A stretch of DNA of 14,316 bases from Alphaproteobacteria bacterium (GTDB lineage: Bacteria; Pseudomonadota; Alphaproteobacteria; JAJTHO01). Positions 1 through 6,753 of the stretch are shown piece after piece (positions within the stretch are counted from its first letter, which is position 1; every line of letters begins with the position of its first letter). Position numbers and translations under genes: made by a program. The notes beneath the pieces were generated by a model that was not told the origin of the DNA, searched no databases, and saw only the letters and a program-made list of their open reading frames with translations. The stretch is from NCBI GenBank assembly GCA_021297975.1, contig JAJTHO010000019.1:1-14316 (forward strand), given 5' to 3'.

Positions 1-419
1 AGAACGATATACCCCAGCCCGATTAAGAACATGTTTTGCGCGCCGTCTGGCAGCGCCGCAACGCCGCGAAGCGCGCGCGCGGAAAGCAGCAGCATCCCCG
101 CCGACACGATTGTTATAAACAGCTGCAGGCTCCACTGCGCACTGATACCCAAGACGCTGTGCAGCCACGCGGGCAGAAGCCCCAGATAAATCATCATCGG
201 CGGGTTAGTCTCAAAACCTGCCTCTGCATAGGTATCCGCCCCGGCCAGCACCCGTTTTGACAGCTCAAACAGCCACGCGACATCCGTGTTCAGCGTTAGT
301 CCCAACTGCTGCACTGCGCCGATAACTGCCCACAGAACAAACCAGCGCAGGGGGTGCGTGCTAAGGCTGCGAAAAACGCGCCAGTCTGGCAACACAAAGG
401 AAATAGCAGGCAGTTTCAT
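1..419 (-). CDS. GT-C type membrane glycosyltransferase-like protein, N-terminal part (cut by window edge)
   Basis: Reading leftward from an ATG at 417-419, the frame stays open to base 1, giving 139 codons of N-terminus. After a short basic stretch there is a hydrophobic helix (about residues 25-43). A loop with NTDVAWLFELSKRVLAGADTY (residues 44-64) and TNPPMMIYLGLLPAWL (71-86) follows, then a second hydrophobic segment (about 97-113) and a third starting near 131. An Asp in the first outer loop, a Tyr some 18 residues later and an NPP before the next helix is the pattern of GT-C fold enzymes of the GT39/ArnT/PMT type. These transfer sugars from polyprenyl phosphate donors at the outer face of the inner membrane. 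Asp46 would be the likely catalytic or metal-linked acid. An in-frame TAG lies upstream; GTG codons at 420-422 and further up are alternative starts, and no clear Shine-Dalgarno helps choose. The substrate cannot be told. The gene is divergent from the methyltransferase/glycosyltransferase trio, which fits a glycan locus. Confidence 0.75.
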   Translation of the reverse strand, partial: MKLPAISFVLPDWRVFRSLSTHPLRWFVLWAVIGAVQQLGLTLNTDVAWLFELSKRVLAGADTYAEAGFETNPPMMIYLGLLPAWLHSVLGISAQWSLQLFITIVSAGMLLLSARALRGVAALPDGAQNMFLIGLGYIV

Positions 420-504
420 CACTGGCAGCACTAGCACAACCCGCGCTGCCCGCTAGACGAAAATATCACTCGTATGACGCAGGGATTTAAAACCCCGAAA
501 AAAG

Positions 505-532
505 TTTACTTCGAGGCTTGAGCTGTTATTAC
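505..532 (+). promoter_or_regulatory. Possible promoter for the rightward methyltransferase/glycosyltransferase operon
   Basis: TTTACT (505-510) and TATTAC (527-532) are 16 bases apart, each matching the sigma70 consensus at 4 of 6 positions. Its -10 lies on the same bases as the -10 proposed for the opposite strand, so polymerase could probably occupy only one direction at a time. This is a weak call by eye. Confidence 0.28.
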
Positions 533-554
533 TTCACAGGCTGCACTGGGTCAA
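526..554 (-). promoter_or_regulatory. Possible sigma70-type promoter for the leftward membrane glycosyltransferase gene
   Basis: On the minus strand TTGACC (549-554) is followed after 17 bases by TAATAA (526-531). The -35 matches the consensus at 5 of 6 positions, the -10 only at 3 of 6. It would give a leader of about 100 nt before the ATG at 419. This was found by eye only, and -10-like boxes are common in such AT-rich spacers. Confidence 0.3.
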
Positions 555-590
555 TAAGACAACTCGGTGCGCTCATAAAGGAAAACACGC

Positions 591-1280
591 ATGCACGATA
601 CGGCGCTGGATTTTGGGGCACGTTTTTTTAACACCTATCTTAAAGGTGTCAGCGGTCAAACCTTTGTGGAAATTGGCGCACAGGATGTGAACGGTTCGCT
701 GCGTTCCGTTGCCCCCACACAAAATACCTATGTCGGTGTTGATTTTGTTGAGGGCAAAGGCGTTGATGTCGTTCTCACCGATCCCTATACACTGCCTTTT
801 GCCGATGCCAGCGTTGATGTGTGTTTATCCTCATCGTGCTTTGAGCATTCAGAGTTTTTCTGGCTACTTTTCAATGAGATTTTGCGCATCGTAAAGCCAC
901 ATGGGCTTATTTACCTCAACGTACCATCTAACGGTCACTTTCACCGCTATCCTGTCGACTGCTGGCGCTTTTTTCCCGATAGCGGCATGGCCTTAGAGCG
1001 CTGGGCACGGCGCAGCGGCTTTAAGCCGACCCTGCTGGAAACCTTTACCGGAAGGCAAAAAAATGACGTATGGAATGACTGCGTTCAAGTTTTTGTTAAA
1101 GATGAAGCCTATGCTGCCCAATACCCCAACCGTATTCAAGACACGTTGACCGAATACACAAACGGTCTGGTTCTTGGGGAAACTGATTTTCGCAACTTTA
1201 CCCATTTACAAGAAGATCAAGAAAACAGCCTCGGAAAAGTGGTAAAGAAAAAGCTGACCGCGCTCGGCGGAAAACGGTAA
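591..1280 (+). CDS. Class I SAM-dependent methyltransferase (Methyltransf_11-like)
   Basis: This 229-residue soluble protein has a Rossmann methyltransferase core. Motif I is TFVEIGAQDVNGSLR (residues 24-38), a variant of the usual E/DxGxGxG. It is followed by YVGVDFVEGKGVDVV (47-61), which ends the second strand with the ribose-binding acid, and by LPFADASVDVCLSSSCFEH (68-86), where the core normally reads FD.V.....EH. NEILRIVKPHGLIYLNVPS (95-113) is the motif before strand 5. The segment GHFHRYPVDCWRFFPDSG (115-132) is characteristic of a methyltransferase subgroup often seen near glycosyltransferases (from memory). The start is set by AAAGGA at 577-582, 8 bases before the ATG. It is the first gene of a close-packed trio with a second methyltransferase and a GT2-like protein. 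A role in methylating a sugar or lipid-linked glycan is therefore inferred; the substrate is unknown. Confidence 0.85.
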   Translation: MHDTALDFGARFFNTYLKGVSGQTFVEIGAQDVNGSLRSVAPTQNTYVGVDFVEGKGVDVVLTDPYTLPFADASVDVCLSSSCFEHSEFFWLLFNEILRIVKPHGLIYLNVPSNGHFHRYPVDCWRFFPDSGMALERWARRSGFKPTLLETFTGRQKNDVWNDCVQVFVKDEAYAAQYPNRIQDTLTEYTNGLVLGETDFRNFTHLQEDQENSLGKVVKKKLTALGGKR

Positions 1281-1291
1281 GCGGCACGAGC

Positions 1292-2050
1292 ATGAAAAAT
1301 TATGGCGCCTCGCTGAATCAAGCCATTCTTCCGTATTTGCTCAAGAATCAGCAAGTCTTGGAAATAGGCCCCGGTGAAGGCGAGATGACGCGCTATTTAA
1401 GCGAAGAACTACACTGCACAACGACAATTGTGGAATACGATAGGTCTTTAGCCGAAAAAGCAGGACAATGGGCAGCGCATACCGTTATCGCCGATCTGGA
1501 ACAGCCGCTATGGTTGGAAAATTTAGCAAACACTGCCTTTGATACGATTATTTTTGCCGATGTGCTCGAGCATCTGCGCGACCCGTGGCGGGTTTTACAA
1601 CAAGCAACCACGTTACTAAAACCGGATGGACAGTTGCTTATTTCCATTCCGAATGTCGGCCATAATGTTGTGCTGATGCATTTACTGCAAGACCGCTTTA
1701 CCTATCAACCCACGGGTATTTTAGACAACACGCATCTGCGTTTTTTTACGCGGGAAGGCATAGACGATCTGATTGCCAAAGCCGGCTTAACCCCCACGCA
1801 TCTGAGCGTTAACACCGTGGCGCCGCAACACACGGAAATGCCTATCTCGTATCATGAATTTCCCCTCTGTGTTGGTTGGTATCTGGCACGCCGGCGTTAT
1901 GGCCATGTCTTGCAATTTGTTTATCGCACTGTGCTGAAGCAATCCGTGTCCAGCTCAAAGCTTGTGCTGCACGAAAACATACCGCCGCAGCGTTACAGCT
2001 TTTTTAAACTGCTGCGCCGCAGATTTCGCTATACACTATCCAAGCGTTAG
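1292..2050 (+). CDS. Class I SAM-dependent methyltransferase (Methyltransf_23-like)
   Basis: This 252-residue protein begins 11 bases after the previous stop. It has a textbook SAM-binding motif, QVLEIGPGEGEMTRYL (residues 21-36), an acidic end of strand 2 (TIVEYD, 45-50), and FDTIIFADVLEHLRDP (83-98), where DVLEH is the hallmark of ubiquinone- and sugar-type methyltransferases. The post-core motif is LLKPDGQLLISIPNVGH (108-124). NTHLRFFTREGIDDLIAKAGL (146-166) is the helix region typical of Methyltransf_23 proteins that act on sugars or lipid-linked glycans. The C-terminal 50 residues are basic and lack a recognisable domain. The Shine-Dalgarno is poor (GCACGAGC before the ATG), so translation may depend on coupling to the gene in front. 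It is not similar enough to the preceding methyltransferase to be a tandem copy. The substrate is unknown. Confidence 0.87.
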   Translation: MKNYGASLNQAILPYLLKNQQVLEIGPGEGEMTRYLSEELHCTTTIVEYDRSLAEKAGQWAAHTVIADLEQPLWLENLANTAFDTIIFADVLEHLRDPWRVLQQATTLLKPDGQLLISIPNVGHNVVLMHLLQDRFTYQPTGILDNTHLRFFTREGIDDLIAKAGLTPTHLSVNTVAPQHTEMPISYHEFPLCVGWYLARRRYGHVLQFVYRTVLKQSVSSSKLVLHENIPPQRYSFFKLLRRRFRYTLSKR

Positions 2051-2070
2051 AAAACAGAGAACATCCTTTT

Positions 2071-3102
2071 ATGGCACCACGTTGGACAGTACTGACCGTT
2101 AATTACCGCAGCAGCGACTATTTCCCCGCGCAGCTCAAATTACTCTATGAACACAATGACCCCGCCACTTTTCAATTGCTGATTTATGATAACTCACGGC
2201 CGCATGAACGCGATATTTTGGAAAGCCTTACCGCGCCCTACAAAGCCGCACACAATAACGTTAATGTCATTTATTACAGCCCCAGCGCAACCGCCGCCAG
2301 CGAACAGCACGGTGAAGCCGCATCCCATGCGTTGAAAACCATAGAGACGCCGTATCTGTTGTTGCATGACCCTGATTTTTTCTGGGTGCGCCCGAACTAT
2401 TTAGACATTTTGGCGCGTGAATTAGAACAGGGGCGCGTTGCTGTCGGCGCTCCGTATCTAGGCCCCGTGGGCATTGGCCATCCCAAATTTCCTTGGGTTA
2501 TTGGCTGTGCGTATAAGACTGCGGCGTTAAAAGAGGCGGGCGTGGATTTTACCGCCGATGTGAACGATGAAACACTTGCCCGCTCGGCAAAAGACTTTCC
2601 GCCGGAAAAGTTTCACTTTTCTTATGATACGGGCTGGAAAGTGCGCGCCGCGCTCTCGGATAAACCCTTTTTAGCCTTTGAAGATAGTTTTGCCGCCGAG
2701 CTTGTTGCCATCATGGGGCGGCATTCCTTTGAATCCTTACCACATGAATACTATTTACACGGAAAAACCATTGCCTTTCATATTTATAGAGGCAGTATAA
2801 CCGATACCCCCAAAGACAAGCTGTATATTGATCCCGCGACACTAGACCCCACCCTAACATTGCCGCCAACGCGTAAAGCTGCACGGCTGCGTTATGCCGC
2901 TTTTTTCGTGGAATTAATGGAAGGACGTGGCGGATACAGCCTTAAAGGCGAACGCCTCCTCTGGCGCCGGTTAATCACACCGTTATTCTGGAAAGTGTTT
3001 CGAGACTCAAAATTGCAAGATATTAAAAAACCGGCAAAGCTACGGCGACTCCTGGGGTCGCTGTTTTTTCGGCTGTGCCGCTGGCGCTATCAGCGTCAAT
3101 AG
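2071..3102 (+). CDS. Glycosyltransferase family 2-like protein
   Basis: The 343-residue product starts with the GT-A fold signature WTVLTVNYRSSDYF (residues 5-18), a hydrophobic strand ending in a nucleotide-sugar-binding NY. It continues with FQLLIYDNSRPHE (34-46), the second strand ending in the usual DN. TPYLLLHDPDFFW (93-105) contains the DxD-like metal-binding motif D100-P-D102. The central part (about 125-255) carries the acceptor-side region and the C-terminus (280-343) is very basic. The basic tail could sit on the membrane surface, although no transmembrane helix is evident. The start has a purine-rich AGAGAA at about the right distance. It is 20 bases behind the second methyltransferase, so the three genes probably form one transcript. 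Transfer of a hexose or amino sugar onto a surface glycan is inferred; donor and acceptor cannot be read from the sequence. Confidence 0.8.
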   Translation: MAPRWTVLTVNYRSSDYFPAQLKLLYEHNDPATFQLLIYDNSRPHERDILESLTAPYKAAHNNVNVIYYSPSATAASEQHGEAASHALKTIETPYLLLHDPDFFWVRPNYLDILARELEQGRVAVGAPYLGPVGIGHPKFPWVIGCAYKTAALKEAGVDFTADVNDETLARSAKDFPPEKFHFSYDTGWKVRAALSDKPFLAFEDSFAAELVAIMGRHSFESLPHEYYLHGKTIAFHIYRGSITDTPKDKLYIDPATLDPTLTLPPTRKAARLRYAAFFVELMEGRGGYSLKGERLLWRRLITPLFWKVFRDSKLQDIKKPAKLRRLLGSLFFRLCRWRYQRQ

Positions 3103-3143
3103 GCTTTTAGCCTGCGGTGAAAATGTTGCAGAGCGCCCCCTAA

Positions 3144-3158
3144 CGCACCTATGGTGCG
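3144..3158 (+). promoter_or_regulatory. Small hairpin abutting the dusA start codon
   Basis: CGCACC (3144-3149) and GGTGCG (3153-3158) are exact inverted repeats with a 3-base loop, ending three bases before the dusA ATG. No Shine-Dalgarno lies between it and the start. An ATG in the loop and stem opens a four-codon frame (ATG GTG CGC CCA TGA, 3151-3165) whose stop overlaps the dusA ATG. The hairpin could modulate initiation, but its short stem makes this speculative. Confidence 0.35.
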
Positions 3159-3161
3159 CCC

Positions 3162-4061
3162 ATGAAACTTTCAGTCGCCCCGATGATGGATGTAACCGAT
3201 AGGCACTGCCGGTATTTCCACCGTTTGCTGAGCCCAAACGCTGTGCTCTACACAGAAATGATCACCAGCATGGCGCTGGTGAAGGGGCGGCGCGTCGATT
3301 TTCTGCGCTTTTCAACCATTGAGCATCCAGTCGTGTTGCAACTCGGCGGGAGTGACCCGGCCATGCTGGCGGAGGCGGCGGCCATGGGGGTTGAGGCCGG
3401 ATACCGTGAAATTAACCTCAACTGCGGCTGTCCTTCTGATCGGGTGCAGGCCGGGCGCTTTGGGGCGTGTTTAATGCGCGAGCCGGAGACGGTTGCTGCG
3501 TGCGTGCAAAGTATGCGCGCCGCTGTGCCGAAGGATGTTCCCATTACTATTAAAACCCGTCTGGGCGTGGACGCGGAGGATTCTTACGATTTTCTCCGCG
3601 CTTTTATAGAGCCAGTGGCCGCCGCCGGCGTTGAGCACTTTATTCTTCATGCCCGCAAAGCGTACTTAAAAGGCCTGTCGCCGAAACAAAACCGCACCCG
3701 CCCGCCGGTCAATTATGAGCGGGTGTATCAGGTTAAGCGCGATTACCCCTCACTCTTAATTACGCTGAACGGCGAAGTGAAAACGGTTGCGGACGCGGCG
3801 CGGCATTTGCCGCATGTGGACGGTGTGATGATCGGGCGGGAGGCGTGGCACAACCCTTATATTTTGGCAGAATTAGAGCAGGCGCTGTACGGCACGCCGC
3901 TTCCCAAACGGGAAGCCATCATGGCGGATTACAGCCTCTATGCCCGCAATCAATTGAAAGCTGGCGCGTTAAAAAGCGCACTGACCCGCGGCGTGCTCGG
4001 TCTGTATAAACACCAGCCAAACGGCAAAAATATGCTGAATTTTTCAGATTGGGAGCAATAA
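3162..4061 (+). CDS. dusA: tRNA-dihydrouridine synthase A
   Basis: This FMN-dependent enzyme reduces uridines in the D-loop of tRNA (U20 and U20a in E. coli DusA). The 299-residue product aligns from memory with E. coli DusA along nearly its whole length. Matching segments are SVAPMMDVTDRHCRYFHRLL (4-23), LYTEMIT (29-35), HPVVLQLGGSDP (55-66) and NLNCGCPSDRVQAGRFGACL (85-104), with Cys90 as the likely catalytic cysteine. HARKAYLKGLSPKQNRTRPP and MIGREAWHNP, which bind flavin and tRNA, also match. The invariant W of VAPMLDWTDRH is V here. The protein is about 30 residues shorter than E. coli DusA: the N-terminal extension is absent, and the C-terminus replaces the PGARxWRRxL-type ending with NGKNMLNFSDWEQ. 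TAA at 3141-3143 is in frame upstream and no other start lies between, so the ATG at 3162 is the only option. Confidence 0.95.
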   Translation: MKLSVAPMMDVTDRHCRYFHRLLSPNAVLYTEMITSMALVKGRRVDFLRFSTIEHPVVLQLGGSDPAMLAEAAAMGVEAGYREINLNCGCPSDRVQAGRFGACLMREPETVAACVQSMRAAVPKDVPITIKTRLGVDAEDSYDFLRAFIEPVAAAGVEHFILHARKAYLKGLSPKQNRTRPPVNYERVYQVKRDYPSLLITLNGEVKTVADAARHLPHVDGVMIGREAWHNPYILAELEQALYGTPLPKREAIMADYSLYARNQLKAGALKSALTRGVLGLYKHQPNGKNMLNFSDWEQ

Positions 4062-4104
4062 AAAACTGGCTTTACGCTGCCCTTGCTCTACATTGCGTTT
4101 ACAC

Positions 4105-4109
4105 AGGAG
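4105..4109 (+). promoter_or_regulatory. Ribosome binding site that decides the nrdB start
   Basis: AGGAG lies 6 bases before the ATG at 4116. An in-frame ATG 33 bases further upstream has no such signal and would add MLYIAFTQEQT, which does not look like the family N-terminus, so the 4116 start is preferred. Confidence 0.7.
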
Positions 4110-4115
4110 CAGACC

Positions 4116-5075
4116 ATGTCCCTACTCGAAGCCAACCACGTTTATAAGCCATTTCGCTATCCTTGGGCGTATGATGCCTGGTTACAGCAACAGCGGATTC
4201 ACTGGCTTCCAGAGGAAGTGCCGCTGGCCGATGACGTGAAAGACTGGCAGCGCAAACTCACCGCGAATGAGCGCAACCTGCTGACCCAGATTTTCCGCTT
4301 TTTCACCCAAGCGGATGTTGAGGTAAACAACTGTTACATGAAGCATTATTCCCAAGTGTTTCAACCGACTGAGATTCAAATGATGCTGTCGGCGTTTTCC
4401 AACATGGAAACCGTGCACATTGCCGCGTATTCCTATCTGCTCGACACCATCGGCATTCCCGAAATCGAATATTCCGCCTTCATGCGCTATAAAGAAATGA
4501 AGGATAAATACGATTACATGCAGCAGTTTGGCACCAAAACCAAACGCGATATCGCCATTACCATGGCGGTGTTTGGCGGCTTTACCGAAGGGCTACAGCT
4601 GTTTGCCAGCTTTGCCATTCTGCTGAATTTTCCGCGTTTTAATAAAATGAAGGGCATGGGGCAGATTGTGACCTGGTCTGTGCGCGATGAAACGCTGCAC
4701 TGCACCTCGATCATCAAACTGTTCCACACCTTCCTGAAAGAAAACCCGGACATCAACACCCCGGAGTTTCAGCGGGAATTGTATGTCGCCTGCTCCACCA
4801 TAGTGGATCACGAAGACGCCTTTATCGATCTCGCCTTTGAAATGGGCGCGATTGAAGGGCTGACCGCTGCCGAGGTGAAGCAATACATTCGCTATATCGC
4901 CGACCGGCGGTTGACGCAGCTTGGCTTACAGCCGATTTACCGGATTGAAGCCAATCCCCTGCCCTGGATTGACCAGATGATGAACGGGGTTGAGCACGCC
5001 AACTTCTTTGAAAGCCGTGCGACGGAATATTCCAAAGCGGCAACGCAAGGGACGTGGGATGAGGCGTTTGCGTAA
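4116..5075 (+). CDS. nrdB: Class I ribonucleoside-diphosphate reductase, beta subunit (NrdB)
   Basis: NrdB holds the di-iron centre and tyrosyl radical that starts ribonucleotide reduction in the NrdA alpha subunit, supplying dNTPs. The 319-residue protein shows all metal ligands: Asp67 (TQADVEV), Glu98 and His101 (NMETVH), Glu158 (GFTEGLQ), Glu192 and His195 (RDETLH). The spacings Asp-Glu 31 and Glu-Glu 34 equal those of E. coli NrdB (D84/E115 and E204/E238). Tyr105 is at the radical position, four after the His as in E. coli Tyr122, so this is a tyrosyl-radical type and not the Phe-bearing class Ic. The C-terminus, NFFESRATEYSKAATQGTWDEAF, is the ending I associate with alphaproteobacterial NrdB and is the part expected to bind NrdA. 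nrdA is not in this window, which is unusual because the two are often neighbours. No NrdR box was seen upstream. Confidence 0.95.
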   Translation: MSLLEANHVYKPFRYPWAYDAWLQQQRIHWLPEEVPLADDVKDWQRKLTANERNLLTQIFRFFTQADVEVNNCYMKHYSQVFQPTEIQMMLSAFSNMETVHIAAYSYLLDTIGIPEIEYSAFMRYKEMKDKYDYMQQFGTKTKRDIAITMAVFGGFTEGLQLFASFAILLNFPRFNKMKGMGQIVTWSVRDETLHCTSIIKLFHTFLKENPDINTPEFQRELYVACSTIVDHEDAFIDLAFEMGAIEGLTAAEVKQYIRYIADRRLTQLGLQPIYRIEANPLPWIDQMMNGVEHANFFESRATEYSKAATQGTWDEAFA

Positions 5076-5101
5076 TTAAAGCCGCGTTACAAAGTGCAAC
5101 G

Positions 5102-5518
5102 TTATTTCCCCGGATACAGCGTGTCTGGGGAAACAACAACTGGATCAACGGCTATTAACCCATGTTCATCGGGACTTAGGAAAAAACAGCTCTCCCGCCC
5201 GGTATGACAGGCAACGCCGTGCTGATGAACCTTGAGCAAAACCGCGTCGCCATCACAATCAAGGCGGAAATCATGCAAATCTTGTGTTTGCCCCGATGTA
5301 TCGCCTTTGCGCCACAGCGCGCCGCGTGAGCGTGACCAGTATGTCACCCGCCCCGTTTCCAGAGTCAGCCGCAAGGCATCCTTGTTCATCCATGCCAGCA
5401 TGAGAACTTTGCCTGAATCATGCGCTTGGGCGATTACAGGAACAAGACCCGCATCATCAAACTGTACGGCTTTTTGAATGGCCTCAATAACCTTTGGTTC
5501 GTAAACAATACCGCTCAT
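5102..5518 (-). CDS. hisI: Phosphoribosyl-AMP cyclohydrolase
   Basis: HisI opens the adenine ring of phosphoribosyl-AMP, the third step of histidine synthesis, as a zinc enzyme in the cytoplasm. The 138-residue product carries GKVLMLAWMNKDAL (36-49), TGRVTYWSRSRGALWRKGDTSG (55-76) and the metal region LDCDGD (86-91) ... GVACHTGRESCFF. The cysteines at 88, 104 and 111 have the 16 and 7 spacing of the family, with Asp87, 89 and 91 available for metal. It is the stand-alone form; HisE, fused to HisI in enterobacteria, is absent here. Its ATG overlaps the metC stop as ATGA (5515-5518), so translation is probably coupled to metC. The last 26 bases separate it from the convergent nrdB without a visible terminator. 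No other histidine gene is present in the window. Confidence 0.95.
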   Translation of the reverse strand: MSGIVYEPKVIEAIQKAVQFDDAGLVPVIAQAHDSGKVLMLAWMNKDALRLTLETGRVTYWSRSRGALWRKGDTSGQTQDLHDFRLDCDGDAVLLKVHQHGVACHTGRESCFFLSPDEHGLIAVDPVVVSPDTLYPGK

Positions 5519-6675
5519 AATTTCCCCAATGCCTGCGCTATATCCGACTGTAAATCGCCGGCATCTTCAAGGCCAATGCTAAAACGAACAATATCGCCAG
5601 CAGGTAAAGCAGAGCGTGTCCGCTGGCCTTGCAGCGCAACCGGCAAAGCCAAACTTTCAAACCCGCCCCATGAGTAACCAATGCCAAAAAGACGCAACGC
5701 ATCAACAAACTTAGCACTATTTAGCCCCGATTGTACCTCGATTGAAAACAGCCCACTTGCGCCGCTGAAATCACGGTTAAACCAAGCGTTTTGCGGATGA
5801 GTCGATAAACCCGGATGCAATACACGAGCTATTGCTGGCTGCTGCGCGAGCCACTCAGCAAGTTTCAGCGCCGTTTTTCCTTGTCGCTCTAAGCGCAGGG
5901 ATAAAGTACGCAAACCGCGCAGCGCCATGTACATATCATCCGGCGCCGCATATTGCCCCAAAAGGGCGGCGGACTTTTTAAAGAGCGGGTATGTATCTTT
6001 CGTGCCGACCACAACGCCCATGAGCAAATCCGAGTGCCCGCCAATATATTTTGTTATCGATTCAATAACCCCATCGATGCCAAGAGACAACGGCTTACAA
6101 AAGAGCGGCGTTGCCCAAGTATTATCGGCCAGCGTTTTAATACCGCGTGCCCGCGCTAAGGCAGCTATGCCGCGCTGGTCTTCCAGCTCAAATGTTAAGG
6201 AGCCAGGACTTTCGAGGTAAATAACCTTAGTGTTCGGGCGGATGAGCGGCTCTAAAGCCGCCGCAGGCTGCCCGGGCGGGTAATAGGTTGTCTCAACGCC
6301 GAATTTACGCAACATGCCGTCGCAAAAGCTGCGCGTGGGACCATACACGGCGTCGGTCATCAGGAGGTGATCACCGCTCTCCAGAAACGCAGTAAGCGCA
6401 ACCGTGATGGCTGAAACGCCGCTGCAGGTTACAACGGCACGATATCCATCATGCAATTCAGCCAGCGCGTTTTCAAAGGCAAAGGTTGGCGTTGTGCCGT
6501 GCCGACCATAATACGGCGCGCTATCCCAATGTGCACCTGCCGCTTTTAGGGCGGCTGCATTCGGAAACAGCACGCTGGATCCGCGCTGTACCGGCAAATT
6601 CACAAGACCATCATACCGCCCGCTATCACGGGCAATATGGGCAAGCCGGGTAGCAGGGGTATCCGTTGCTGTCAT
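5515..6675 (-). CDS. metC: Cystathionine beta-lyase (PLP-dependent)
   Basis: MetC cleaves cystathionine to homocysteine, pyruvate and ammonia in methionine synthesis. The 386-residue product is a full-length Cys/Met-metabolism PLP enzyme. Features are SAPYYGRHGTTPTFAFENAL (52-71), whose Tyr/Arg pair reaches the phosphate of the neighbouring subunit's PLP, and VVTCSGVSAITVAL (81-94) for cofactor binding. TLADNTWATPLFCKPLSLG (181-199) provides the Asp that pairs with the pyridine nitrogen. SITKYIGGHSDLLMG (206-220) contains Lys209, the Schiff-base lysine. GYSWGGFESL near the C-terminus is the form I associate with cystathionine beta-lyase rather than gamma-synthase or methionine gamma-lyase, but related activities cannot be excluded. 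Upstream of the ATG there is only a weak GCGG, with no clear Shine-Dalgarno. It is the first gene of a metC-hisI unit, divergent from the amino acid-binding protein gene with 92 bases between. Confidence 0.92.
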   Translation of the reverse strand: MTATDTPATRLAHIARDSGRYDGLVNLPVQRGSSVLFPNAAALKAAGAHWDSAPYYGRHGTTPTFAFENALAELHDGYRAVVTCSGVSAITVALTAFLESGDHLLMTDAVYGPTRSFCDGMLRKFGVETTYYPPGQPAAALEPLIRPNTKVIYLESPGSLTFELEDQRGIAALARARGIKTLADNTWATPLFCKPLSLGIDGVIESITKYIGGHSDLLMGVVVGTKDTYPLFKKSAALLGQYAAPDDMYMALRGLRTLSLRLERQGKTALKLAEWLAQQPAIARVLHPGLSTHPQNAWFNRDFSGASGLFSIEVQSGLNSAKFVDALRLFGIGYSWGGFESLALPVALQGQRTRSALPAGDIVRFSIGLEDAGDLQSDIAQALGKL

Positions 6676-6718
6676 GCCGCAAGGTTAAAAAAATACGCGG
6701 CCGAGCGCAAGGCCGTTG

Positions 6719-6749
6719 TTGCACTGTTTCAAAAGAATAGTAAAGTGCA
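6719..6749 (+). promoter_or_regulatory. Possible promoter with an inverted repeat upstream of the amino acid-binding protein gene
   Basis: TTGCAC (6719-6724) and TAAAGT (6741-6746) are 16 bases apart and could be -35 and -10 boxes (4 of 6 matches each). The same stretch is bounded by TGCACT (6720-6725) and AGTGCA (6744-6749), an exact inverted repeat with an 18-base spacer. The arms resemble NtrC half sites (GCAC/GTGC), but the spacing is wider than the usual NtrC site, so the regulator is open. Confidence 0.3.
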
Positions 6750-6753
6750 GCAG

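Noticed and set aside
36..260. Plus-strand open frame of 74 codons at the left edge
   Set aside because: It is the opposite strand of the membrane glycosyltransferase-like gene, which shows real motifs and hydrophobic helices; this frame is only basic, low-complexity sequence.
3101..3113. AGGCT-TTT-AGCCT hairpin at the end of the GT2 gene as a terminator
   Set aside because: The stem is only 5 bp and no T-run follows; dusA may be read through from the operon.
3162..3210. dusA 5' end as an attachment site of a genomic island (dusA integrases are known)
   Set aside because: There is no integrase, no duplicated dusA start and no direct repeat in the window; upstream genes look like ordinary glycan genes.
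4083..4115. Longer nrdB beginning at the ATG at 4083
   Set aside because: The 4116 ATG has a proper AGGAG and gives the family-like N-terminus; the 11 extra residues look unrelated.
6711..6724. Sigma54-like promoter (GGC ... TTGCA) before the amino acid-binding protein gene
   Set aside because: The GG to GC distance is 10 rather than the strict 12 positions, so it should not be recognised.
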